Source: Zasmidium citrigriseum | Taxonomy: Eukaryota > Ascomycota > Dothideomycetes > Mycosphaerellales > Mycosphaerellaceae | Length of the DNA: 64,000 nucleotides | Reading direction: 5' to 3' | Assembly (NCBI GenBank): GCA_002786025.1 | Contig: NHNW01000029.1 | Span: 379,384-443,383 of the forward strand | Shown here: positions 38,257-50,378 of the stretch, one piece after another | Numbering within the stretch: the first letter of the stretch is position 1 | How the letters are laid out: the number at the start of each line of letters is the position of its first letter | Made by a program: the position numbers and the translations under genes | The notes under the pieces: generated by a model | What the model was told of the DNA's origin: nothing | Seen by the model: only the letters and a program-made list of their open reading frames with translations | The model's database searches: none

Positions 38257-41200
38257 GTTTGCTGTTTGGTCCTGGGGACAATTGTCCGGTCGTGGTCGTC
38301 GATCGCCTGGATGGTGTATCGTGGTATCTGGCGGCTCCCTGTGACCCTGCAGTGTGCAGACGTTTTACAACAGCTCGCTTCGACGCGAATTTGTTTGGCG
38401 TCTATGTCGAGTCAGTGGTAGGTGGTACTACTCATGTGCGTGCATCTCTCGGGGACTTTGGTGGCGCTTTGGTCGTTGGATGTCGTGCATGAAAAAGAGG
38501 GCGCTGTAATTTTTCTGGGGCATCCATGTCACTGCTGCTGCTCGCTTCGAAGTGGGGGCTGGGGATGCATCTCTCGCGTGTGCTTCTGGCTTCATCCACC
38601 AACACCCACGACACTCAGCCAGGCAGATATGCACGCATCTGACAGGAACTGCTCTATTCAGCAAGTGCATGGCGAAGTCACCAACATCTGCCGAGAAAGT
38701 CATGGATCGGAAGTGCAGCGAGGTCGATCCCTCCCAGGCCGCCTGCCTGGAGACGGCGACGCATCGCATGGCGACCATATCACCCGATCCTCTCTGCGAG
38801 ACTTTGGCTGTCCAGTTACTAGTGGCGCGACGACGGATAGGGTCGACAATCTATCAGACTTTCTCCAGCGGCGGTGAGATGTAGCAGGTACAGTATCTCG
38901 GTATTGACTGCGAGCCCGTCTCCGTGGCACCGACGATATTGCATGGGTTCAGATGACGACTCTCACGACTCTCAGCCGACGCCGAACATTGCGCGACATC
39001 TTCCATGTCGATATGTTCGTCATTTCAAAGGCTGAGATGAAGCCGCAGTTCTGGCGAACATGCCGCAGATGCGGACATTTGGCGACATCCAGACGAGCAT
39101 GCGACTCTATCGCCTCCTGCTAGCCAGATCAGCAGCGTGCAAAGTCGCTCGCCATGTCGATGCTGCTTCGGTGTTGCCGTGCCCTCATGGATGCCCAATG
39201 CGATAGACTCTGGCCTAGAAGACCGGCAAGCAAGAGACGGCCTGTTTCAACCTTCAAATCGTGAAAAAAGCCCCCACTTCGCCATTCCTCCTTCCACGAT
39301 GTTGTCGCGCGAATCCGGGCATTCGGACTGGATGTGCTCGTAGTGTGCTGCTGGTCTGGCAACGGTGCCGCGCCTGCAGCACCAAGGACGTGTTGGAGTT
39401 GATCTTGCATCTGGGGAACTGCCGTGATGCAGTAGCGGAAAAGGTATTTGCTTTCGAGCACAACTCTCCAATAACAACATGTGGCGCTGCATCCGGAGGA
39501 ACTGCCACATTCTGCTGTGATTCTCAACAATCACAAATCGTCCAGAGGATCTTGCTGCGGCTTGGAAGGCCTTGTACTGGAGATCATGCAGGAGAACAAG
39601 CGACAACGACAAGAAGTCGCTCGTTGTACAAGCCCGTCTCGGCTATCTACGCGCACTCTCCCAAAGCAGCCGAGTGACGTTGGCTCTTGAAACGACGCCA
39701 GTCCGAGATGGACGAGCCCAGACCGTGTTGTGGTTGCCAGAGCCAGGATTCGTGTGCAATCACCACGCCTTCACGCATCGAATTTCCAATGTGCAACTCA
39801 ACCACTGCGTCACACTGAGAACCCCATCGCCTTCTCCACACGCTATTTCGCTACGACCGCTGGTTCTGCTTTCGGCTGCATCGCGTATGCACGTGTTGCT
39901 TGCTCGTCCCACGGTACCAGGGTTCTAGCTGTGGTAACGAAGAAGACTGCATTTGACACTTGACAGACACATATGCAACTCCTGCATTCGATGCTCGCCT
40001 GCTTGTCTCCGTTCAGCCTTTTCGCACTCACGACTTGCACGTCTTGGGGCTTTCGGCATGAAGGCGGCGCCGAATGCTCTGCAAGCTGCAGCTTTAGCGA
40101 CCGACGGCTCCGCGGCAGTCGACGGACTGCTGCAGGGCCAGTGCCTCTCTCGGCCACCATCCCCTGCCTTAGCCTCATCCTCTCCAACCGGCAGCGAGCG
40201 CGGTGCCAGGATCGTGGTTCCGCCTGCAGGCGCGCTGAAGGTTTGTGTCCAGCAGTTTCAGTGGCCGAGCTTGTTGCTCCCGCCGCCATCGTTTCCCCAA
40301 GCGCACCACAGCGAGCAGGAGTTCGTGGTTGTGTGTGATGGCATGCGAAACAAGACAAGCTAGGAGAGCATCGTGTGCTCGGCCATCGAATCTCGTCGGC
40401 GATGCAGATGGCAGTCAATTTCGGCACAGATCTGTTCTCATTAAGGAGGCCTGCACGAGCTCAACAGAGGTTTTCAGCCAACTTGAGGGTGACACCGACA
40501 AGTACAGACCTGCTGATTTGGGCGATCTTGAAGAAGTCTAGCTCAAGGTCCACCGCGAGGATATTAATTCGCCTGGGAAGCTGCTCGGGGCCATAAGCGA
40601 GTTGCCTTAACCGCTTGTGTTATACGCTTTACTCTTCTTGACTTGTAGAGGCCGCTGCTTCGAAGAAGCGGCACCCACAACTCGATTTGGACAATTCGCT
40701 CCAAGAGGCAACATCTAAACCATATGCGGCCGGTTGTTGGTCTCACCCTCAACTGGCTGAAAACCTCTAACGCACCCCAGCACGTTGCTGCATGTCCTTC
40801 GATCTGCAGCTGCGTGGTCCCAGCAAGCACCCGGGCCCCATGCAACCCATGCATATTGCCGTATCTTGGAACAGACATGGTGCGGCCGGCTCTTCGACTG
40901 GCGTTGATCCGCCTGCGCTTCGTAGCACCGCAGACTTGTCGCCCTGTCGCCGTCGCGTGCAGGCGCCGATGCGGCACACGCTGTCTCGCCAACATTTCTA
41001 TCTCTTTTCTTCGCTGGCCACCAGGCGCTCATATGCTTAAACGTTCGGGAGCAAGGATCGTTGGTGCTGCGGGACGTTAACGCCTGCGGGAACGTTTGGT
41101 ACGTGCTATTGGATAACTAGGGATCCCGGCAAAGCCAATGCTTTTTAGACACAATTGCACTCTCCACGCCGCTCGATGCTAACCCTTCACGCGTCCCAGG

Positions 41201-41554
41201 GCCACCTGGAGTCGACGTGAACCCGACTGAATCGATCACCTTCCACCTTGTTACCATCAGTCTCTACCGCGTCCGTGTATCCTTACTGTTTGTTGCTGGA
41301 CGTGCGACGGGATCTATAGCCTCTGTCTGCTGAGGCGACCAGCTCTCTTCCCTCAGTATCGTTATGCTGGACATTGCTTCATAGGTATGCCGCGACATGC
41401 CACGTCTTCCACGCTCTGCGACAGCCACGCTAACATTGAAGCAGTATCTCCTCCTTCGGATTGTGTAGATGTATCCAACGGACGACCTTCCTTCGGCTGC
41501 TCCATTCGAATATAGCAGCATTTCCGACAGCGATACCTCTACAACATTGTAACC
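38257..41554. other. 3.3-kb region without a recognisable gene
   Basis: Between the CNS1 start and the ApsA/Num1-type start. Many short open frames overlap on both strands (for example 39261-39677 plus and 39843-40427 minus) but all are Cys/Ser/Arg-rich, lack motifs, and look like random frames in GC-rich DNA. The last few hundred bases are the likely promoter and leader of the 41555 gene. A non-coding RNA or a long regulatory region is possible but not supported directly. Confidence 0.4.
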
Positions 41555-44500
41555 ATGGCGGACTATTTTAGCGAGTACTCTACGTTCATCGGCGCCAAAG
41601 GGCTGCCTTCGCCCGCCGACACTCCATACGAAACACCGGGTATCATTCGATCAAAGCGCTCATCCCGCGTGGCCAGCTCCTCGCGAGAGCATTCTGTGTC
41701 TCCCCCACTTCCACCCGACACGACAGACCCTCAGGAGAACAAGCGGGATGGCCGATATTCTGCGTTGGACCCTCGACGATTTACGCCCACGCTGCATGCA
41801 TCTCTGGTCTCCGAGATATTGAATCTCAGGCGGGAACTCGACTCGAAGAATCATTTGGTTGAAAATCTCGAGACGAGCCTATCGAGTGCTAAAGGCGAAA
41901 ATGAGTCCCTCACTGGTCAACTCGCCGAGAGCGCCAAGGAGGTGCGAAAGGCGAGGCAGCAGGTGGAGCAGATGGAAAAGGGAACCTACGACGCGGTTGA
42001 GGTCTTGGCTCAGGAGCGCGATGCTGCAGTATTGGCTCTGCAAGATCTACGAAGTAGATTCGAAAGTGCGCAGAAGAAGACTCGCCAGCAAGATGAGGAT
42101 GCCGAGAGGACTCAGAGCATATGGGAGAACGAGAAAGAGTCTTGGGACAACGAACGACGTCAACTTGAGCGTAGAGTGCATGTCACGGAAACCCGTCTGC
42201 GAGCAGTGGTCGACGAAATGGCAGCTCAGCAGGCACAGACGGCGTCTGAGGAGATTTTGGACGACGCGACCTTCAAAGACAGCGGCTTGGGCGACGGCAG
42301 TGACACCGCGAGCATCCGCACGGCCTCACCTGTCAAGCACAAGCGTAACATGAGCAGCATCTCCTTTCGACCCAAGACGATTCGCAGTTCAGTATCTTCT
42401 CGGGGGACTGCGGCAACGCCTGATCTTTACGCACGACAGGGAAACACTCTGGCCGATGAGCTTGGTATCGATGAGGAGGACGAATATGACATCGACGATT
42501 TTGAACATGCTGATGATGAACTTGACTATCCGGAACGCGCGAAACGATCTGTGGAATCTCGGCAGAGCTCAATCACGGGCGAACTAGATCTCAAGGCTAA
42601 GCGTGTTCTCGGGCTGGCTACAGATTCACTGGAGTCACCAACCTCGAGAGATGCGCCCAGGGAGGCAATTGAAACGCTTGCCACCGCACGACGGCAGTAC
42701 CAGGATCGAGCGACAACACCGCCACCACTCTTTCAAAGACCTCAATCCCCACCAAAGGTCGTTTATGTGGACACTGGGTATCAGCCTTCGCCACCAGTAT
42801 CTCCTCCCAAGGTTCAAATCACATCTGTGAAGGACGAGGCTGCGGTCACCGATGAGGCGCCTCCCGGCAGCCATGTGCGCCTGTCTGAAATTAACGTCAA
42901 CTCGAACTTGCAAAGCCCGACCCCTGAGATCAGAACTCAAGTCGCAGGTTCACTGATCAGTCCGCCGCAAACTCCAGTGATCGATGGAGTAACCTGGCTC
43001 GAGCGTGAATCGTCATCAGCTGTCGCACCAGTTTATAGCACAGCGTCGACGCAGACCGACTTTGTGGAACCAGAACGCCCGAGAGGTCACACCCCCAAGC
43101 GTGACAGTCTCTCTCCACCTATGTTCGTACCCTCCATCGCGATTCATCCACCGAATTCGAGGCCTTCTTCCCCGCGACCCTACGTTTTACCACCTGGCAC
43201 TAAGAACGCTGCTGCACAAGCCAACCTGGGCTGGCCAAGCAAGGATGCGTCTGTACAGACCGAGGAGATCAGGATTGACAGACGACCTGTGAAACTCCCA
43301 CCACACCTGCTACCAGGAAGTCTGCTCCCGAGTCCGACGTTCCAGGAACCACCGCGATCAAAGCGCATGGCTGCAGGGGGTACCGCAAAGATCTTTACCA
43401 AGATCATGTCTTCTGCCTCTGGGCCTACTTCGCCTACTCTGCAGTCGCCAACCGAGTCCAGTCCGGACATGTCGCGAAACAACAGTTCGAAAGACCTTCG
43501 TAACTATCCTCTGAAAGCGCTACCCTTGCCGAGGCCTGTTTTGTCTCCGCCTCATCCACCAGCAGGCGAGACGTTTCAGAGCAACGGGCCGCTCAACAGG
43601 TCGTCGCAATATGGAGTCAGCCAGCCTAAGGTTGAAAATCTGCCCCTTGCTGACGTGGATCAGTGGTCAGAGCCCAGTGAGGACGAGGACGCCGGTAGTG
43701 ATTTTGACATTTCTGACCTCGCAGGATCTGTTCCTACCCTCAGTCGGCCTCCACCAGGTCGCTTTGGCCTGTCTGAGCCACCGAAGGCCGTCCCAGAAGA
43801 CAAGGAGATTTCACCGGAGCGTCGACCAGATACCGCGGATTCCTATGGCGCAGCTCCAGCACCGTCGGTGGCGAGCAGCCGACCGACGTCCCAGCGGCGA
43901 CATGTCCGACAATCGTCGAAGTCGAAGCTCAAGCAGCCTGAGGTCCGGCGTGACCTCCGTTCTCGAAGCCCCAGTTTTGGCAGCATGGCTTCGAGCAGTC
44001 ACAGCGCGCCCACCGGACTGCCACCTTATCCAATACCGCTCAGATCGAGCTCGCGAATTCCAGGGGGATCGAGACTGAAGAGTGATGGCTCTCAAAGCCC
44101 TACGCCCGACGAGGTATTTGGAAACCGTAGCAGTCGTGGTAGCCGTTCAAATCACGGCCGTCAAGCGAGCCTTCGCAAGGTGCAGTCGGCCGCTGTGATC
44201 AGGAACAGGACAGGCAGAGGATCTCCACAGAAGAGCCATCGCAGACGCAGAAGATCGCCAGATCTCACTCCTGTGCAGTCGATGGCATTTGAGAGTCCAG
44301 CGCCTACCAAGTTCCCTATCCCTGAGTTGCCCACTCCACTCCAGGACAGCCTGACATTCGACTATGTCAAGGGATCAGTCGACATCAGCAGATCGCCCGG
44401 CACGGCGAGCACTGCTCCTCGAAACTCAGAAGAGACTAATTTGGTTGATGCGATTGCAGGGACCATGGTCGGCGAGTGGATGTGGAAGTACATTCGCAAG

Positions 44501-45660
44501 CGAAAGTCTTTCGGTATTGGCGAAGACAGCTCTGAGTTCCCGGTTGCGGATCAGAATGGGATCGTCAATATGACCACAGGGCATGGCACGCGGCACAAGC
44601 GTTGGGTCTGGCTGTCGCCTTATGAGCGCACCATCATGTGGGACAACAAGCAGCCCACGTCAGGTCCGGCGTTGTTGGGCAAGAAGGGACGCAAACGTAA
44701 GTGGAATCATTCACGGATCTTCCGCCTCATTCGTACTGACCATTTGCAGTGGCCATCCAGTCAGTGCTGGACGTCGAAGACCAAACCCCGTTGCCCAAGT
44801 CGCCAGAATTGTCCAGTGCTTGGAATAGATCGATCCTGATTCTGACTCCAGAGCGCGCCTTGAAGTTCACGGCGACCACGCAGGAGCGACATGGACTTTG
44901 GATGACCGCACTCTCCTTTTTAGCGCAGTCAGGCCAGCTACCCACGCAGATTCCTCAGCATATCCCTCGGAGGAACGATATCCCGCCAGTACCACCAGTG
45001 CCGTCAAATCCGTCAATCGATGGTGTGCCAATCAAGCGCCATCGATCCCCTTCGTTTGGACGCTCAACCGTTCGAGACTCGATCCGTCTTGCCAAGGGCA
45101 AGAGGCCTGACTTGCTGCACAAGGTCAATTCGCAGCCAGAGAGCAACTACGGGTCAGAGATCCTCAACAGCGAGATGAGTGGATATACCGAGAGCGCCGA
45201 CTTCCCAGCCGTACCTCGCCTTTACATCAGCACCACACGCCACCAGCGGAAGCGCAGCAACACGAGCCCACGGCTTCCACCGACTTTGGGCAACAACCCG
45301 CGCAGCTTCTCCTCGAGCGCTGTCCCATCATCCACCTCCTCAGCCCACCACTACCACGCGAGTTCAACAAATGCATCTTCTTTCCGCCCCAGCGCATCCT
45401 CCAAGTCTGGCAGCCGTCGGGACTCGATCACCAGCCCAGACCGGCCCAACTTCTTCGAGGCAGTCGGGACAGTCCGCATGGAGGCGTTCGTCGACCCGAA
45501 CGTCCGAGACGGAGTCCTGTACGTCCCGGCACCCCCGCCCGTCATCGGAGCGCCACGACGACCACGACGCGGGAGCAATCTGAGCCAGTCGACGGTCGAC
45601 AAGAGGCGGGCCGGATATGTGTTTGACGAGGACGGTATGGATCCGTTCAAGGGCTTCTAA
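41555..45660 (+). CDS. apsA: ApsA/Num1-type cortical anchor with C-terminal PH domain
   Basis: Two exons (41555-44696, 44750-45660; intron 53 bp) encode 1350 residues. After a short head (MADYFSEYSTFIGAKGLPSP), residues about 85-235 form a long coiled coil (LVSEILNLRRELDSKNHLVENLET through WDNERRQLERRV). A long Ser/Pro-rich disordered stretch follows. The Mcp5/Num1-type PH domain lies at about 960-1110: AIAGTMVGEWMWKYIRKRK, HKRWVWLSPYERTIMWDNKQ, GRKLAIQSVLDVEDQTPLP, WNRSILILTPERALKFTATTQERHGLWMTALSFLA. ApsA, Num1 and Mcp5 sit at the cell cortex, bind PI(4,5)P2 through this domain and anchor dynein for nuclear migration, and mitochondria in yeast. The central repeats of yeast Num1 are absent, as expected for short filamentous-fungal forms. 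The intron falls inside the PH domain. Confidence 0.88.
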
Positions 45661-46329
45661 ACAGCGAAAGCAGAGATCGAAGTGATACCCCCTCCTATTT
45701 TTGTGCAATACTACCACCACAACATGTCTGACGACGGATCTTTTCCCTTGTCTGGGCGGCTGAATTTGCGGCGTTGTCTTGGGGAATAATCTACCTTTAG
45801 ACGACGGATAGCCCTCAGCGGGTCAGATAGGAGAGATCTTTCCTCCACAATGTGTACATACCCGACATCTTATGATGCAAGAAAGCTAATGAGATTTTTC
45901 TATGTGAAGAGGATCTGATCCACGTGTCATATCGACCTCAAGAAAAGAACGAACGAGAATGATGGTGCAGGATGGACGAAAAGGTAAGAGAACTAAAACA
46001 ATATACAGCCGCAGGATGACTCGGAGAATCGATGCACGTTCAGCCTTGGTCTTGGGGCCATCGAAGCAACTCCACGTGTCGAACCCGACCAACAAGAAGA
46101 TGATGCCGACTGGGGGGCTGTAATGATGACGGACATCCAGCAGGAATGGCGCAGTGACCACGAGCCAGAGAAAGCTTGGTCTCATCAAACTCTTGGGGCT
46201 GGCGCAAGAGGCGGTGAAACAGGGACGCAAGAGAGGAGATTGGCTGGTCATTCCAGTCTTGTTCCTGGAAGTCACACACCATCATCAGCAGAGTCGATTG
46301 AAGGAGGCGAAAGGTCAGTTCTGCCTGCG
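45661..46329. other. Downstream region of the ApsA gene with ambiguous open frames
   Basis: A minus frame over 45886-46275 encodes a hydrophobic stretch (SFLWLVVTAPFLLDV, then VGIIFLLVGFDTW) and an overlapping plus frame at 46154-46417 also looks coding-like. Neither has a clear ATG context or motif, so no gene is called. Confidence 0.25.
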
Positions 46330-46483
46330 GTACCCTCGGTGTCCCGGTCAGACTGGAAGACGACTTTGGCGATCCCTAGGTTCCTCCCCTTGGGCTAAGA
46401 GAGCAACAAGCCCTTGAACAGCTTAGAGACTTGCACTCTTACGGAGAAAGCTGATTCTCCAGTTTGAGCGGAAGAAAGAGGGT
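46330..46483 (-). repeat. Dispersed repeat core, copy b (inverted)
   Basis: Read on the minus strand it follows the same order as the other copies: CTTCCGCTCAAACTGG, a GCTTTCTCC segment, TCTAAGCTGTTCAAGGGCTT, then CCGGGACACCGAGGGTACC. It shares the CGAGGGTAC...CGCAG end with copy a, which lets the repeat be extended past the part seen in copies c and d. Confidence 0.65.
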
Positions 46484-47970
46484 ACAGATACACGGACTCT
46501 GGCCTGTCTCTACCTCACCGATATCGACCAAGCCACCTCCCACATCGACAAGGCAATGGGCCAGGTTGAGGTCGCACAGCATCTGGATGAGCTGCTCGTT
46601 ATATGGGCAGAACCATCGAGTCGTGCAGCATGAGGAATTGCGCCAACGGAGAATTCGATTGATATGAATGTCTTTCACATGCTGCTCACGACCTGAAGTC
46701 TCAGACCCACCCACACACACCTAATCTTCGTACATCGTACGGTACCTGACAGCACCAACTACGGCGGCGACGCCGACGACCTCTCGTGGGATGCACGTGG
46801 GATGAACAGAACAATCGTTCGATGCGCTCACCGTCCATCGCAGTCACATTCCATCACAGCGCCGCTCATGGAGCCTCTTCGCCACGGCAACGGAATCGTT
46901 TGATTCGTTTCAAAGGCAAACTTCGGCACCACCGTAGTGAAAAGTTCGGAAGCAGACGAGGAGTTGTTGAGCGCAAACGCTTGACTAACCCGGGTTTAAG
47001 CAGAGGATCCTGGTCGATGGAGTCCGGGGTCGGGCATGTTGACAGACGTCGAGGGCTGTCTCATCGTCGAACGTCAGCGCCCTCTCTTATCGTTGCATTT
47101 GTCCATTTTCGCACGCAAAGGCTGCGTGTGTGTACGTAGACGCACCGGCTCCCGTCGTCGAGTCCACCAGACATTTTCTCTCCTGGCGAGATTCTGATAC
47201 TACACCCCAGTCGTGCTTGCCTCCTGCAGGTTGAGGAAGTCGCCGCCGACGGCGCCACTGCCACAGGTTTTGGCCCATGCCTCCATTGCTCCACCATTCA
47301 AGATCGTCTGACAAGGTCCCTTCAATCAGGCTGTCTCCCACTACCACTATCAAGCAAATGTTACGCGGACGATCTTCATGACGGCATCGCCTCCCCCAAG
47401 TCACAGGCGTCAAGATGATCCCCGAACTCGCCCCGTTCAATGCAGCGAAGCTGCGCCTGTGAGGCTCATGTTTCACAGATATGCGCCGTGTGCTCCAGCT
47501 TCGGTCGACTGCCAATAGACACTCGCAGACTCGCTTTTTGACGGTGAGGGCCACGAGTTCATATTGAAGTCGCGAAACTTGACAGGTTGACGGGCCTTGT
47601 GGTGTGGAGAAGCGGTTGTGGCATCGAACTGGCCATGGTGTCGGGCTAGTATCAGACGCATGTCCTGCGCCTGGGGCTGGAGAGATGCTGCTTCTGTGAC
47701 GCTGTGTAAGCTATGTACACCCCCTGTTCGAAGACGCCGAGAGGTTAGTATATCGAGAGGGCTGTGGGCCTGCTCGTTGGGAGCCCGTGGTGGTATCTAT
47801 CGCTCTTTTTTTCCTTCCGCGCTACACTCCCTCCCTCTTCCTCTCCTTACTGCTGAGCACGCCATCACCGACAAACCACGCGTCCCGTTCGTTACCAGCC
47901 GTGGTTGACTCGCAGTCGTTACCGACACGTCAAACTCCGCCTCCACAAGAAGAAGATCATCACATACGCA
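46484..47970. other. Intergenic stretch, no gene seen
   Basis: 1.5 kb with only short, motif-free open frames. The last 200 bases are CT-rich and then A-rich, fitting the promoter and leader of the 47971 gene. Confidence 0.4.
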
Positions 47971-48555
47971 ATGGCCGGTCCATCATCCATCCTCAAGCTC
48001 GCCCTCTTCGCCTCCGCAGCGTTCGCCCTGCCGTGGAAGCCAGGCGCCAACCCACCATTCCCACAGTTCAACCCTCATGCCGGCGAGTTCCCTCACGGCA
48101 TCGCGCCCATCCCCACCGGGACCGCCGTCGAGCCCTCATCTTTCGTCGGCCCAACTGGCACCGCCGTCCCACTCCCAACGGGTCTGATGAAGCGTGACAG
48201 CTTCCCCAAGGGCTTCCACCCGCCACCAGGAGGCTTCGCTCCAACCGGCGCTGCGCCAACCGGTTTCATGCCACAACCAACGGGCTTCGCACCAGGCCCA
48301 ACAGGCTTCATGGAGAAGAAGCGCATGTTTATGCCAACGGGAACAGGAGGTTTCCCAGCACCATCAGGCTTCCCGGCGCCAACTGGAGGTTTCCACGACT
48401 TCGAGCCACCTATGCACCATCACCAAGCCCGCCAGTTCGGTGGTCCTCGGAAGCAAGACTACGAGCCTCACTTCCCAGTCTTCGCTCCTGGTCCAGAGAT
48501 GCCTATCCCCTCCGCGCCAACGGGAACCATGCCACCATTCCCAACTTCGACTTGA
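47971..48555 (+). CDS. Secreted Pro/Gly/Phe-rich protein with PTG repeats and Kex2-type sites
   Basis: An intronless 194-residue protein from the ATG at 47971. Signal peptide MAGPSSILKLALFASAAFALP. The mature part is low-complexity with ten PTG triplets, often as PTGF or PTGT (PLPTGLMKR, APTGFMPQPTGFAPGPTGF). Two dibasic sites follow related segments (GLMKRDSF and GFMEKKRMF), so Kex2 could release PTG-containing fragments. There is a His/Gln-rich patch (MHHHQARQF) and no Cys in the mature chain. Possibilities are a kexin-processed repeat peptide, a wall-associated or surface-active protein, or an effector. None is proven. Confidence 0.65.
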   Translation: MAGPSSILKLALFASAAFALPWKPGANPPFPQFNPHAGEFPHGIAPIPTGTAVEPSSFVGPTGTAVPLPTGLMKRDSFPKGFHPPPGGFAPTGAAPTGFMPQPTGFAPGPTGFMEKKRMFMPTGTGGFPAPSGFPAPTGGFHDFEPPMHHHQARQFGGPRKQDYEPHFPVFAPGPEMPIPSAPTGTMPPFPTST

Positions 48556-48870
48556 GCGATCACTCCTCGTTGACCGAAACAACGACAGATACTGGATGTC
48601 TCAAGACGCTGGACGAATGACCGACTGGCTCGCTGGAAATCAGATGCTGGAGGCTTGAGGTCTGAACGCCGGCCTGGAGATTCTGTGTACCTAGATGTAC
48701 AATGCGAATAGTCCGTTGAACTGGACATACGATCGTTGCCCCTGAATCCAATGCACTTTCTTCGATTTGGCAGGCTGATGGACTGTCAGCTTGCTTTGAA
48801 CACTTACGATAGACTTAGACGGAGTTAATGCACACAGCTGTGTTGGATGGGCAACAATTCTTCTTCGCCT

Positions 48871-49661
48871 TTACTTTCCTATTCGTTCAAGAGCCTGTCA
48901 TACCATTAGCAGAGCAGCCACAAACGGCACAACGAAAGATTGACTCACCTCCTCAACATCCGCCGTATCCCAAACACCCCCAAACCACTGCAAATTCGCC
49001 AAGCTAGCCTCATGAATCTCCATCGTCAGCGCCGCACAAGCATCGCCCACAGTAACACACCTGCGACGCCCAAAGTCAGCACTTTCCCACTGCCTCACTC
49101 CACCCAAACCCTCAACCCACCCTCTCAAACAAAGAGAGATCAAACTCACCGCCAATCCCTCCCCACGCCCTCCCGAACCGTACTCTCAACACAAACATTC
49201 GTCGCCTCCCCACAAACCACCACACTACCCACACCCCTCTCCCTCAAAACCCCCTCCAACTCCGTCCCCCCAGCAAAAGCACTATTCCGATACTTCTCCA
49301 CCTCCATCTCCCCCCTCCCAACATCCGGTCTCAACTCCTCCACAACCTCCGCATCCCAGCTACCCCTAACACACAACCCCCCTTTCATCCACTCCTCCGC
49401 AAGCGGGTTCCCCTCAAACAAAATCCCCGCGTTGGCGTAATCGGGATCGAAAGCGTAGGAGGCGAAGATGACGGGGTAGTTGTGGGAGTGGAAGGCGGCG
49501 CGGAGGCGGTTTATGTTGTGCGTTATGGTTTTGATGCGGGACGAGGGGAGTTGGATGCCGGATTTGCGGAAGATGCCGGAGGGGTGGATGAAGGAGTTTT
49601 GCATGTCGATTATGAGGAGGGCGGGGGGCGTGTGCAGGTGGAGGGGTTTGGTTGTGTCCAT
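48871..49661 (-). CDS. Isochorismatase-family cysteine hydrolase
   Basis: Three exons (49661-49150, 49060-48949, 48894-48871; introns 89 and 54 bp) give 215 residues ending VEEALERIGK. If the last intron is kept, the frame reads to a stop at 48898 and ends FVAALLMV. Family motifs: ALLIIDMQNSFIHPSG with catalytic Asp near 19, the EKYRNSAFAGTELE-like Lys/Arg segment, and nucleophile Cys near 156 in VVVCGEATNVCVESTVRE. The end ALTMEIHEASLANLQWFGGVWDTADVEE is also typical. Members cleave isochorismate, ureidoacrylate, nicotinamide or biuret-like amides; the substrate is not resolved. There is no signal peptide, so it is cytosolic. Confidence 0.85.
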
Positions 49662-50378
49662 GGTGGGATTTGGGTATGAATCGATTTGTAGGGCTTGTAG
49701 TTAGTAAAGAGATTGGAGATTGATCTTTCGAAACGATAAATTTGCCAAATGGAAGACGTGAGGTCGAAGTCGAGACGCATGAGGTACTTCCCTTAGGCTT
49801 GGAGCCCTAGAGAGGGGCTTCCTTTATACGACCCTGTCATCGAGTCATCCTTTGACTTTCGCATCATCATCCTATGGTATACGTACAAATACTCGTTTAG
49901 CTTCACCATAGAAGCTAGCGCTGCGCTCCCAACACGGACTCCGTCGTCCCGTGCATCCGTCTTTCAGCTCGCCTCATGCGAATACTCTCCAGTCTTGGAA
50001 ATACCAAGTTTTCCGTAAATGTTTAACAGCAAGCACGTGAACGAGCACCGGCATATTCTGGAGAACGTCTGGTCAGCATCCAGGCAACAGAAAATCGAGG
50101 CTTGAGAGATGTGAACTGCACGATAATGGGTTGGTGGTTCAAGTTCTTTTCTTTCTTCGGCGACTATGTTGGCCGTTTCGCGTCCAGCGCCTCGATCGTA
50201 ACATCGTTCGGCGAGAGCTTGTGGCGCCTATAATACAACAGTGCTGTGCACCCTATCACTTCGATTGACCGTCAGTCGTAGCGGAGATGGTCCCATCATG
50301 CATGCAATTCCATATGCTTACAACAAGTTCAGCGTCCAACCCTTGGTATCATCTCATGCCGTTACAAATCCGCAAGCA
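49662..50378. other. Intergenic stretch, no gene seen
   Basis: Promoter side of the isochorismatase-type gene and 3' side of the demethylase gene. A TTTATA at about 49823 is AT-rich but unassigned. No coding sequence is recognised. Confidence 0.4.

Noticed and set aside
39843..40427. 194-codon minus-strand frame in the gene-free region
   Set aside because: Equally long frames overlap it on the plus strand; all are Cys/Arg/Ser-rich and motif-free, as expected from random GC-rich sequence.
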